Positions 35,450-46,745 of a stretch of DNA of 64,000 nucleotides are shown piece by piece. The stretch spans positions 85,178,156-85,242,155 of the forward strand of contig CM028379.1 of NCBI GenBank assembly GCA_013146195.2, in the 5' to 3' direction. Both the position numbers and the translations under genes were made by a program. Positions within the stretch are counted from its first letter, which is position 1, and each line of letters starts with the position of its first letter. The notes under the pieces are model-generated. The model was not told the origin of the DNA. It saw nothing but the letters and a program-made list of their open reading frames with translations, and did no database searches. The stretch comes from Codonopsis lanceolata (lineage: Eukaryota > Streptophyta > Magnoliopsida > Asterales > Campanulaceae).

Positions 35450-36218
35450 ACATCAATAGGTACCTCATCAGCCGGAGCCACATCAACAGGTACCTCATCA
35501 GCTAGTGTGTCATCAGCAAGTACCATAACTGCAGGTATACACTGCAGCTGTACATACATCTGCAACTTTTTCAACCTGCAAATAGACCTCCAAACCACGC
35601 TAGAAATATGCAAATGCTCGTCAGCAGATTGGAATTTCAAGCGACCAAAAGAGAATGAGATAGGATTCCTCAAATTAATCCAAGATTTTTAGACAACACA
35701 ATTAAGTGTAACCCAAAAATTGATGAAACCCTTGCAACACTTTAACATCCCATATCAAAAAACCATCTCACAAATTCACACAAAAATTAGACATCCACTA
35801 AATATTTTTCAACATGGAGATTTTTTGGAAATTGATTTGCACAGTTATCTTTTGAACAAAATTTCACCAAGCTGATATATTTGCCAACAATGCATGTCCT
35901 AAAATTTTATGTCTAAAAATATGATTATTAAAAGCTAGGCAAAAGAATAATGTAATCACACACAAGTGATAAAGACCAGATCAAAGGATGTAGTTCCTGA
36001 TAAAGCTACATTGGGAGGTGCATTCAGCAATAGTTAATTTTGTGCAATTTTACATCTTTTCTTTTCTCAATCATACTCTTCTCCCAAACTATTTCTCATA
36101 CCAGATTCCATAGGTACTTTATTTCCCTAAGAGTATAGCTCTACTTTATTTCAAGCTATACAAAACATACCACTATGAACCTTTCACACTATTTATCAAG
36201 GGAAGCCATTTTACACAT
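35450..36218 (-). pseudogene. SIRE-like relic with VPxD repeats
   Basis: Next to the solo LTR the minus strand encodes a short run of ADEVP-VDVAP repeats (35450-35520), like the repeats in the SIRE-like gag at 39147-39407. The rest, to the hAT at 36227, is AT-rich with no recognisable domain. Best read as part of the same old copia relic. Confidence 0.35.
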
Positions 36219-36226
36219 GATCAACC

Positions 36227-37407
36227 TAGAGCTGTCAAAACGGGCAAACGAGGCGGGTTTGCCCGTGGGCCTAAAAAGCCCGCAACTAAACGGGTCGGGG
36301 TTGGAAAGCCCGCAAGCTTAGCAGTCCTTGAATACCTTAGCCCAAACCGCCCCGCGTAGGGCCGCGAGCAAAACGAGCTTTGCCCGCAAAAAAAAAAATT
36401 TACTTAATAGTTTTTTAATAACATGATCTTGCAAAGAGGACGGAACCTAGACCTGGAAAGTAGTAAACACTGTTTGACATGAAGTACAAGACTCGGTAAA
36501 TAGGTTGCATTCTATCAATTATAGTTTGACACCAATGTTAAAACAACACAAGAAAAGGATAATTGAAAAATAGTATTCTAGATAGCAAATGAATTTGGAG
36601 CCACGCAACAGCCAACAAGGGCAGTGTGCGTTGTAGTCAAGCCAGGGCACAAGACACCTTGAATGGAAGCGGTGGACGAAGGGCAAGTGAGCAAAGACCC
36701 ACCTTGAAATGGTCCAAGCACACGGCACACTCATCTTGGTCCGAGGCCTTCCAGTTCATCTTGGCCCAATTGAACCGTTTTGAGCCATTCTTCTTCAATC
36801 CAAACACCTCCGTTTGCAAATCCCCTACCACCACTTTCCTTCTTTCTTCCATACTGGGACTGGGAGCAACACCCCTCAACCTTTTTTCCACTGCTAACCG
36901 TGAACAAGATTGAAGATTTACATCCCCTCAATATAAAATAAATGAAAGATTTTCTTCCAAGAAACCGGAAATAAAATTGAGATATTGGCGGCATTTGGTT
37001 GCCGGCGTTTGTGAGAGAGAGAGAGTGTGCCGGCGTGAGAGAGAGAGTGTGTGTCGGCGTGAGTGAGAGAGGGAGAGTATTTTATGATAGGGTATTTTTA
37101 TCTGAGAGTTCATCCCTATTCCCTAAGGAACCCTAAATCTAACTCTTATACTACTTATTAGACGAAATGGGCTTGGCCCTTGGGTAGTGCAATGTTTTAA
37201 ATCTTTTAAGAATCATAAGCCATAGGCCTAGAGTCCAGAAAGCGAGGGGTTGCCCGCCCCCGCCCCGCCCCGCAAAGCCTGCAGCCCGCACGGGCAAAGC
37301 CCGAAAATCCCATTTTCCAAACGAGCATCTAATGCATCAGCCCAATCCACCCCTATGGGTGGCGGGGCGGGCATGCCCGCGGGCTTTTGCCCTATTTGAC
37401 AGCTCTA
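36227..37407. mobile_element. Non-autonomous hAT carrying a gene fragment (1181 bp)
   Basis: Perfect 8-bp duplication GATCAACC at 36219-36226 and 37408-37415. Inverted termini TAGAGCTGTCAAA at both ends, followed by GC-rich subterminal sequence with repeated GGGC/GCCCGC motifs. No transposase is present. The middle (about 36520-36990) carries a minus-strand fragment of a RING-H2 gene, annotated separately, making this a Pack-type hAT. Confidence 0.88.
36560..36990 (-). pseudogene. Captured RING-H2 zinc-finger gene fragment
   Basis: On the minus strand one frame gives WKASDQDECAVCLDHFKVG, the first half of a RING-H2 finger (C-x2-C). A frame change then gives VHRFHSRCLVPWLDYNAHCPC, the second half (H-x2-H, C-x2-C-like end). 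The intact family carries P-C-x-H in place of the PFVH seen here, so one cysteine is lost; the last C-x2-C reads CPCW. Upstream coding-like sequence extends to about 36990. RING-H2 proteins are E3 ubiquitin ligases; this copy is frameshifted and almost certainly inactive as a ligase. Confidence 0.75.
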
Positions 37408-37560
37408 GATCAACCCATGAAATCCAAAGATTCATAGTTCAAATAGAGAATGGCAAAAAACCTTATTCATATGTAGCTCTTTTCCTTTAGGTAGTTCTGA
37501 CACTCTTCTAAGGATATCCATTTCAAGAGAACCAAAGTTCCATAATACCAAGATAAGATG

Positions 37561-38065
37561 CTACAACCCTTGTACTTTAGGTAGCTCTTTCCTTTGTGGA
37601 CTTAAGAACTGGGAGAGAGAATGAGAATCATAAATCAAAGACACAACTGAATTTGAATATAATTCCCAAGCAACAACATAAGGCACAAACATGTGAATCA
37701 ATTGATCTAGAGTGCCCCCTAAATACAAAATGCGAGAATGCCTATTTTTTTTAGCTAAGTGTAAAATCACATGGCACACATACCAAGAGATTTCCTTAGA
37801 ATGGAAAGTCACTCAAAATCTAGACTCTTAGTAAACATATCAGACAATTGATTTTATGTCCCAACATGTTTTATGCAAACAACACCTTGTTTAACCAAGT
37901 CTCTAATAAAATGGTGTCTTATATCAATGTGTTTTGTTCAAGAATGTTGAACTGGATTTTTTTTGCTATACAAATTGCACTGGTGTTATCACAATACAAG
38001 GTTGACACATCATTGTGTAGTCCATAATCTTTGATCATTTGGTTCATAAAAGGTGTAGAGTAATA
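37561..38065 (-). pseudogene. SIRE-like copia RNase H C-terminus
   Basis: The minus strand reads, over several frames, STLYCDNTSAICIAKNPVQH, then TKHIDIRHHFIRDLV, KQGVVCIKHV and QLSDMFTKSLDFE (~38020-37815). This is the conserved end of copia RNase H. The 84-residue open stretch 37812-37561 continues into the 3' untranslated part. Reverse transcriptase and integrase are missing: the next sequence to the right is gag of the same strand. Confidence 0.7.
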
Positions 38066-38229
38066 TCTAGAAAGCAAGCAATGCAAGCAAAATACGTATG
38101 GACTCTAGAAAAAATTCTGAGATAAAAAACCTAAATTAAACTAATTACTAAACTAACTAATCTATAAGTAACAAGGCTTCTATCAAAAATATTATGATAA
38201 GCACTCTAATTTGTGATAATCAACCTTAC

Positions 38230-40170
38230 CTTTTCTCCTTGTGGGCATGCCACTATGTACATCACCTATCATTTGAGAGATTGGACGGTCTTTCTGTATA
38301 TGGCTAGGTATATCCTAATGTCGATCAGTCATAATAGGATCAGTTTTGGCATGTTGATGTTCAATTTCATCTTTTCCAGAAGTTCTGACCAATGCATCTT
38401 CTGATGCAGTTGCATTACAAGCTGCATCCAAATTTCCAAAATTTTCAGAACTTCCAGCTTTTGAATTCTGTGAGTCTAGAACAAAGTATGGTTGTCCTTT
38501 AGGAACCCAAACTTTTCTGAACATCTTTGGCTGATGCAATTTCTGATGTTATTGTATTCGGTGTTGCATCTGGTTGCGGTTTAGGTAGGTTTGTCTAACT
38601 TCTTCAGCTTAATCTGTCTTTTTCTAGTAGCAGATGGGCTGAATGTGTCCAGGTTTATGGCAGTAATGACACACAAAATGTCTCTTCCTAGTTTTTTTGT
38701 TTTTCAAAGAAATTGGGGTTTTGGAATATATGTGAAAATTGTTTTGGTTCAAAAGAGGATGATGAGGTTCCTTGACCTTCCTTGACAAAGGTCTTTAGCT
38801 TGAACCCAAGTCCAGATTTGTCATTCTGTCCAATCTTCAACATCTCATCTAATTTGAGTTTTCCAGAATTCCATTTAGCCACAGTTTTATTGGCTTTATC
38901 AAGCACACCTTTCATAGATTCTTACTCAACATCCTTCTTTGTGAGCAAAGACTCTAACCTTGCAATGCACTCCTTTTGATTTCTCCTTCTTGGTGGCTTT
39001 ATTTGTTTTTGTAAGAACCTTAACTTGGGAAGCTCTTTTCTCCCAATCATTGTACAATTCCTTGTAAGCTTCCAACAAATCTGATTCGTCATTGCATTCA
39101 GACTCTTGTGTACCTAGAGTCTATGGAATAATTAAAGCAGAGAGAATCATCCAAACTTTTGTCTGATGCATGTTGCTGCATTGCGAGCTTCACCATGTGA
39201 AATACTAGCAGGAACATTATCAGTAGGAACCACTTCTGCACCACCAGCTGGAACACTTGATGAAACAAAAGCTAGAACGCTATCAGTAGAAACACCTGCC
39301 GAACCACCTGTTGGAACACTATCAGTAGGAACATCTGTTGAAACACCAATTGAATCATTATCACCAGAAACACATGCTACATCATCAGCTGGAAACCTGG
39401 AACACAAGTAGCAGGAACATTTGCTACATCACCTGTTGAAACACTATCAACAGGAACAGACTGTAAAAGCTGTACTACTGTGAGAGTGATAAGATCATCT
39501 GAATCTTCATCATCAACATCACTCAAAGTACTAGAGAAATTCAAACCCTTCTTATACAAAGTGTTAGCACATTGATTAACATAATGACCAAACCCTTGAC
39601 AAGCCCTGCATTGAATAGAATCAATATTTTTACCTCTAGATGTAGGTTGTTTAGCAAAAGGATTGGTAAAAGGTCTCTCGGGGGTTTGAAAAGAACATTC
39701 TTTGGGAACAAACTTGTTAGGCTCAGTTTTGAAAACAATTTTGGTGTTAGAAGATGGAGATATGTTTTGCCCCTTTGCTTTCAAAATATTTTTAAACTTT
39801 GTTGTTAAAAAATCCATTTAGTGTTCACCTAAATTAGATTCCTCAATCTCCTTGTGTAATTCAATCAACTTAGAAGACACATCAATAACAGAAGGAAAAG
39901 TAATACTTTCCATAAAAGGAGTAGAGGATGATGCATCTTTGCATTTGTTCTTAATTTGCTCATTGAGGTTTAACTCAAAATTTTGTAGAATGTCAGCTAG
40001 TTTTTCAAAACCAATTTTATCAATGTCATGAGCTTCCTCAATAGCACAAATTTTGGCATTAAATCTTTCAGGCAGAATGCACAACATCTTACTAACAAGA
40101 CGATCATTAGTAATAGAATCACCCAAAACAAGAGCAGTAGTAGATATATCAAGTAATCTACCATAGTAAC
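38230..40170 (-). pseudogene. SIRE-like copia gag with two zinc knuckles
   Basis: Read from 40170: YYGRLLDISTTALVLGDS, then LVSKMLCILPERFNAKICAIEE (UBN2-type Gag core), a first knuckle CRACQGFGHYVNQC (39610-39569), an acidic stretch, a region of VPTDSVP-like repeats (39407-39147), and a second knuckle CHYCHKPGHIQPIC (38671-38630). Two knuckles separated by a long spacer fit the Maximus/SIRE lineage (inference). The N-terminal third is missing and several stops occur. Confidence 0.75.
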
Positions 40171-40212
40171 ACTAGATTGAGCCTATTTGGGACCAACAAT
40201 TGGTATAAGAGC
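40171..40212. other. LTR tip and degenerate primer-binding site
   Basis: TTTGGGACCAACA ends at 40198 and is followed by A-T-TGGTATAAGAGC, a one-mismatch version of the initiator-tRNA-Met site TGGTATCAGAGC. In the plus direction this is an LTR end plus primer site for the gag that follows. The same 28 bp (40171-40198) reversed also matches the LTR start at 32619. Confidence 0.6.
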
Positions 40213-40266
40213 TTAATTCTTTGAAAAACTAGCTTTTCCGAGACTAACCTCTTGAGAATAGATCCT

Positions 40267-42977
40267 ATGGCTCACTATATGTTGCTTACCTAGAATACAA
40301 GCCACGTCCCAATATTGGACGAAGGCCATTTTGATGTATGGAAAGACAAGGTTATGAGATACATAGATTCTATTGACAATCGTTTGTGGCAATGTGTTCA
40401 AGCAGGTCCCCATATTCCAATGAAGCCAAATCTACTTGCTGAAGTAGGAGGTAGACCACCTGAAGTGCCAAAGTTCATCAATGAATGGACTGACGAAGAA
40501 GGGAAGCTCGTTGAACTCGACAACAAGGCTATACATATTATCTCCAGCTCTGTCAAGACAAGCACATACCAGCAAATAATCAAGTGTAAAACTGCAAAAG
40601 AAATTTGGGAAGCACTTGTGGAATATCTGGAAGGAGACCTGCCCACAAGAGACAACAGAAAATACAACTATATTCAACAGTTTGACTCTTTCAGAAAAGA
40701 TCCAAAAGAGATGCTCTGTTAAGCCTACGACAGATTCTGTGAGGTAGTAAATAGTTGTTACTCCTTAGGTAAAAAATATAGTGTTAAGGAAGTTAATATG
40801 AGATTTTTAGCTTCCTTGAGAAGTTTGTGGCATGTTAAAACCACAACTATTAAAGAGTCCAAAGACTTAAACTCCATGCATATTCGAAGTCTGTATGCGA
40901 GTTTAACAGTCTATGAGCAAGAACTTCTTCAAGCTCAAGAACAGGACAAACATTTTAAACTTCCTTCTTTTTCTGTAATTTCTCAAGAACCTTCCATTCC
41001 AGAAAATAAACCATCTACTTCTACTTCTTCTTCATCAAATGAAAATGAAATTCTTTATGACGAACAATTTGTTATGTTCGTTAAGAAGTTTCAATGTTTC
41101 TCAAAGTTTAATAAGAAGAAGGATGCAAACCGGCCAGCTCTTCGTTGAAAGCTCACAAAACAATGAGCTAGTTTGCTACAATTCGTGAAGCCTAGTCACT
41201 TTGCTTCTAAATGTCCTAAGCCCAAATTGAAGCATAAAAGGCGCCCTCTAAAACTTTTTCAAAACATATAGCGAGGACTTAGAGAAAAACAAAGTGTCTA
41301 CTTGGTTTGAGACTGATTCATATGAGGATGATGATGACTCTCCTAAGCAGGCTCATATTTGCCTAGTTGCTTGATCGATGTTTTAATTAATCTTTTTCCT
41401 TGCAAGTGGACAAGACTATTATAGAATAGTATTGGAAGCAAGGGTCGAACCCACAGAGACAAGCGATCACGAACAGTGCAATTTATCGATAGCAAATTAT
41501 TAATCTAAAGGGGGTTTTTATATTTATTTCTATTTTAAACTACTATTTTTATTTAGATGTTTAACTAATTAGCAGCAATTACAGATATGAAGATCTTATA
41601 GTGGGTGGCAATCTAGGATTCTGGGTTTCACTTGTATCTCCTTTATGTTCAATTCATACTAATTATCATTCAATTTCTTGGGTTCGTTCACTAAAGATAG
41701 ATATAGTCTGTTGAACAATTGGTTCAGCCTCCATCCCCGCAAAATTCATCCATTCTATATCCTAAGCACGTGAACTGTTAATCTAGCTGTCACCTAGATT
41801 TATGATCTATCTGTCACCTAGATCATGTATGAACCTGGTCCTAACTTATCACTCTCGTGCATCGATAGGTCCAATTTATTGTGATGGTGAGCCAGTATAC
41901 GACATATGCACATTGGTCATGCAGTTATCTGCACCTCTAAGCCTTTATTATTTGCGATTACATTCATTTGTTCAAAGCAAAATAATATAGGGGTTGATAA
42001 ACACCACAATCAACAAGAATTGAATGAACATATATGAGAATCAAAACATAAATTCGATACAAGTTACCTCCCACCTCCTAGATTATGGATGATTTAGTTC
42101 ATCATAGACAATGAACAGCACATGGAGATGATCGGATACATGATTTGATCTTCAATCCTTGTAATTACACAATCTAACTATGTTATACAATCTAAAAACT
42201 ATCTAAAATCTACCTAAGAATGCTTCCAGCCATCTCCTCCTCTTGGCTCTCGGCATCCAACTTCAATATATACTCGGGAGTTGTAATCCAATCGAATCAC
42301 CGGTGAAAATCCGAAATTAGCGCATTCGACCACCTTGCTCAGGTGTTGAGTACCTGCGCGCAAGGTCTCCGGTGTTCGGCCTTTGGTTTCTTGACTTTTC
42401 ATCCAGACGCCTTCCTTGCGGTGCTCGAGGTAGTCCGCAATCATTCTTCTTCTTCTTCCTCTTTGGCCCTTCTTGAATTTGCACATAAAACGGAGTTTTG
42501 CATATTTTCACTGAAAACCCCGAAACTTACAAAACTCACCGAAAACATATATCAGTAGCCAAAAGCCTCGTGAAATAGCATAATTTAAGTCATAGAAGCA
42601 TATAAAATCGACGTATAAAATACATCGATCATTGCTCTAGAATCACCTCCCACCTATGACTCAGAAAATGAAGTGAAGTACCGGGAACTGATAAATCCAT
42701 GATGGAAACCGAATTAAAAACTCTCTGTGGAGTCCAGCAGGAGAATATCAAGTTAAAGGAAGAAAACAAGTTTCTCAACGAAAAGGTTATGTACCTTATC
42801 GGTCATGCCAAAGAGCTATCAACTGAGAAAGATGAGTTACAAAAGACCATCAACTCATGGATTAAATCAAAGGCTGTTTTTGACCAAATTCTTGGAGACC
42901 AAAAGCCCACTGCAGATAAAATTGGGCTAGGTTTCAATGAAAACACTTCTGGCACAATCTCTGAACAGAAAACATAA
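40267..42977 (+). pseudogene. SIRE-like copia gag, split by a solo LTR
   Basis: Plus strand from the ATG at 40267 (MAHYMLLT, then a stop). It reads on as VPILDEGHFDVWKDKVMRYI, INEWTDEEGKLVELDNKAIH, a UBN2-type core, a stop at ~40720, a second segment to 41148, and a degenerate knuckle near 41175-41215 (CYN...KPSHFASKC, frame broken). The solo LTR 41372-42631 interrupts it; the reading resumes at 42637 with PPTYDSENEVKYREL and a coiled-coil-like tail ending SWIKSKAVFDQILGDQKP. Pol is absent. Confidence 0.75.
41372..42631 (-). mobile_element. Solo LTR of the gypsy family (1260 bp)
   Basis: Ends TGATCGATGT and ACATCGATCA; perfect 5-bp duplication TTGCT at 41367-41371 and 42632-42636. Collinear with the LTRs at 30483 and 34411. 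It sits inside the plus-strand SIRE-like gag, and removing it together with one TTGCT restores adjacency of the two gag segments, so it is younger than that gag. Confidence 0.9.
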
Positions 42978-44790
42978 GATTTTTCTATGTAAACCGATGA
43001 TACTCATGTATATTATCAGCAACCTAATAAGGGTAGACAAGGGATTGGTTATAATGCCAGTCATGTTTGAGCATGACAATTGAGACCTCTCATGGTCGCA
43101 AGCTGACTACAACATCAACAAACTATATCGATTGCAGGTATTACAATTGCCATTATTTTACAATCTAGTTTTTAGTCTTTTATTGTTTTGATTTATTGAG
43201 GATTATTAGCTTCCCCCTGAAACAGAGTTACTCCTAGTCATTTACTTTGACTTCTTGAACCTGAGTTCCAGCATTCTGCAACTATAAATGTATTTTCTCA
43301 GTAACAGACGTCAATATTCCACCCGCATAATCATCAAAATAGTGTACAGTGCGGTAGAAAAAATACTTGTTACATGGTGATTCCATACTGATGTATCCAA
43401 CAGAAAAGTAATACCTCATTAACCCATCATATTTTTTGAATGACCATGAAGCCCCTTCTTATCTTCATTCTGAGTCAATTTCCTATACGAACGAAATCAG
43501 TTACAACATTAGGAACAAAACATATCCACAAAGAGAACACTAAAGCATAAATTCCAAGCATATTGATATTTGAAAGGATTGCCTTTTACAAAGGCTGGAG
43601 TTAATCTAAATCAGTATAGAAGCTAAAAAATCATACATTTTCATAACAGACGGCCAATAAAGTGACATTTTGAAGTTTTTATAGAGGTGAAATAGTTCCT
43701 TGCATCCACTCATTGCCAAGTTATATGGAGAAGCAAGAAAAGAAGGGAGGCTACAATTCTCATAAAACGATAAATTATTTGAACACCACCCGATTATAGA
43801 CAGAGTACATGTAAGAGATTATTTATTATTATTATTATTGAGATTAGACTTGCTTACATCTCTTTTAAAAATATATCTAATTATTTTATTTTTCTAACCA
43901 CTATATTTGCATTGTTAGATTTACATGATATTATTCATGGTGATAGAACTTAATTATTGAGTGCACACTGATCATAAATTATGCTAACAATAATGCACGA
44001 AGTACCCTTGGTGAATTTATAAAAAATAAATGGTTTAATTTTAACTAACTGTATGAGAGAATTAAAAAACTAACATTTAGATATTCAATATTACATAGTA
44101 GTATAGTACAAACATACGGAGTTACTCAACTGTCTTTACGATTCAATGTGAAATTATAATCATGCCTTCAAGTTGATGTGTTGATATTCTACACAGTTCA
44201 TTTAGCGTGATTTTTATGAAGAGTTAATTCAAGTGGTTTGCAGACTACGATTGAAATCAAAAAATATTTATGTAATATTTTCAAAAATGATGATATGAGT
44301 TCATTCAAGCATCATATAAATAGAAGACTTACCTCATTCACGAAGCCACAAGGCACTGAATAAATATGTACTAATCAGATTTCATTGCTTTTTATGCAGT
44401 TTGTTTGGATTGATATCTTTCACTGATCTACATAATTAAGGGCGACATTTTTGTTTTGCAGACTACACATTGTTTTCGATTGCTTTTACTAAAGTGATTG
44501 TGAATTGATTTCTTATTATTTATATTGATTTTAGAAGTCAAAAATTGATAAGTTATTCGATTACCCGTTTCTAGATTCATTTTTTGTCATCTACAATGTA
44601 ACAAATATAGTTTATATTCAATTAACCTGATTTCAAATAATGAAGTGTTTATTTAGAAATCTAAATACAAAGCAAGGTAAAGAAGAATTTGAAGTGTTTC
44701 TGGATTTATTTATCTAGTTAACCAACCATAATTATGACATTTGATTTTCAATTCCCAAAGCAAACTTGGTTTTCATACAAATTATAAATA
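42978..44790. other. Intergenic stretch, nothing recognised
   Basis: AT-rich DNA between the gag remnant and the Helitron terminus. A short TTA run at ~43826-43840 lies within a weak inverted pair (GTAAGAGAT / ATCTCTTTT). No coding potential was seen. Confidence 0.4.
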
Positions 44791-46218
44791 CTAGTTATTT
44801 AGCCCGTGCTCCACACGGGTACAATGTGGATATATATATTTTTGTAATAATAATATAACTTTTGGACATTATAATTAGATTGTTAATCTCTTCCATGGTT
44901 ATAATTTTTTTTCTATTGTTACTAATATTAAATGATTTTTTACATAAATACTTTTAAAATTAATATAAGTTTCTAGCTAACGTGAGATACATATTTTGTA
45001 TTAATAATAATAGTAATTTTTTTATCTAAAGACTTTTAAAATTAACATTTAACTTGATAATAATATTAGAAGTTATTTTGTTAAAAACTTTTAAAATCAT
45101 AATTCATTTTTAAACAATGTGAGATACTTATTTTGTATTTTTATTGGTAATGAAAGTTTAAGTCTTTTATCTAAAGACTTTATAACCAACACAACATTCT
45201 AACCATGTGATATACATATTTTCTATTAGTAATAATAGTAGTAGATAAAATATTTTTTAACCAACATTCATTTCTAAATAATGTGGATACATATTTTCTA
45301 TCGGTAATAACAAAAAATGTCTTTATCTAATGACTTTAATAACCAATACTCATTTCTAAATTTGTGAGATACATTTTTTTGTAACCAATGTGAGATGCAT
45401 CATCTAAAAACTTTTTAAACCAATATCACTTTTATAACCAATGTGAAATACTTCTCTTCTATTGCTAATAATTGTAGACTTTTAAAATCAACATCACTCT
45501 CTAACCAATGTATAATACATATCCTTATTTGGTAATAATACTAGAAGTCTTTTATTTTAAAAATTTTATAACCAACATCTCTTCCTAAATAATGTGGGAT
45601 ACATCTCTTCTATTATATTGATGATAAAAGTAAAAGTCTTTTATCTAAATACTTTTAAAATCAACATCATTTTTTAACAAATGTAGGATATCTCTTCTAT
45701 TAGTAATAATAGTAAAAGTCTTTTATCTAAAATTAAAAAATCAACATCACTTTCTAACCAATGTGAGATATACATATTCTATTGATAATAATGGTAGAAG
45801 TCTTATATCTAAAAACTTTAAAAACAAACATTACCCTCTACCAAATGTATGATACATCTATTCTATTGGTAATAATAGTATTTTTAAAACCAACATTAAT
45901 TTATAACCAATGTATGATACATTTTTTCTATTAATAATAATAGTAGAATACTTTGTAACCAATGTGAAATACATGCATCTATTCTATCTGTATCAAAAAG
46001 TCTTTAATCTAAAGACTTTTTAAACCAACATTTATTTTTAAAGAATGTGAGATACATATCTTTTATTGGTAATAAGAGTAAAAGTATTTACTATAAGATT
46101 TTTAAAACAAACATCTTTTTCTAAACAATGTAAGATACACCTTTTTCATATTCTAACAATGTGAGATACTTCTTTTCTATTTCTATTGATAATAAAAGTT
46201 TAAGACTTTTATCTAAAG
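44791..46218 (-). mobile_element. Helitron-like 3' end with ~85-bp repeat array
   Basis: On the minus strand the sequence ends ACCCGTG-TGGA-GCACGGG-CTAAATAA-CTAG, with T following: a short hairpin a few bases before a CTAG 3' terminus and insertion before T, as in plant Helitrons. Inside (44822-46218) are degenerate ~85-bp units in orientation B (AACCAATGTGAGATACAT, TCTATTGGTAATAATAG, AAGTCTTTTATCTAAAGAC, AACCAACATCA). The array continues beyond the copia insertion at 53457. No Rep/helicase gene, so non-autonomous; the 5' end was not located. Confidence 0.65.
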
Positions 46219-46645
46219 TGAATGATATATCTATACATATATCACACAAGTTCGATATCAAACAGTAATCATGAGTTACCTTGTGTGAACTTCAACTTTG
46301 AGCGAAGCGGAAGACTTTCTGCTTGAGCTACGATCTTCGTATGTCACGATTAAGAATCCTGCAAGTCTCTCTCGTCGGATTGATATCACGTAGCACAAAT
46401 ATCAATACTGGTTCACACCGTAAATCCAACCCTCTTGATGGTTAGGCTAGAGGGAGTATTTTGGTGAGATAGATTTAGGAGAAAGAGTGGGGGCGGCCAA
46501 TCTATAGAAGACGTGTTCTTCTAATTAGGTGTTAGAGGTTTTTACCCCTTTAGTTTCCCTATTTATATTATTACCAAGAAATCATATTTCTTGTAGGTTA
46601 AGTTAGGTCAATCACAAACTCATTCGGATTAGGAAACTAATTAAC

Positions 46646-46698
<53 letters not shown>

Positions 46699-46745
46699 CA
46701 TGTGGGTGGAGGTAAATAATCGGGCCACAAGCCCAATTACTAACA
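46219..46745 (-). repeat. 3' LTR of copia 2 (527 bp)
   Basis: Plus-strand start TGAATGATATATC, end AATTACTAACA, followed by TCTCCCACTCGCAC, the complement of the polypurine tract (46746-46759). It includes an AT run at about 46650-46697. Confidence 0.9.

Noticed and set aside
36626..36913. Plus-strand 95-codon frame in the hAT
   Set aside because: Antisense to the RING-H2 fragment, whose cysteine/histidine pattern identifies the minus strand as the original coding strand.
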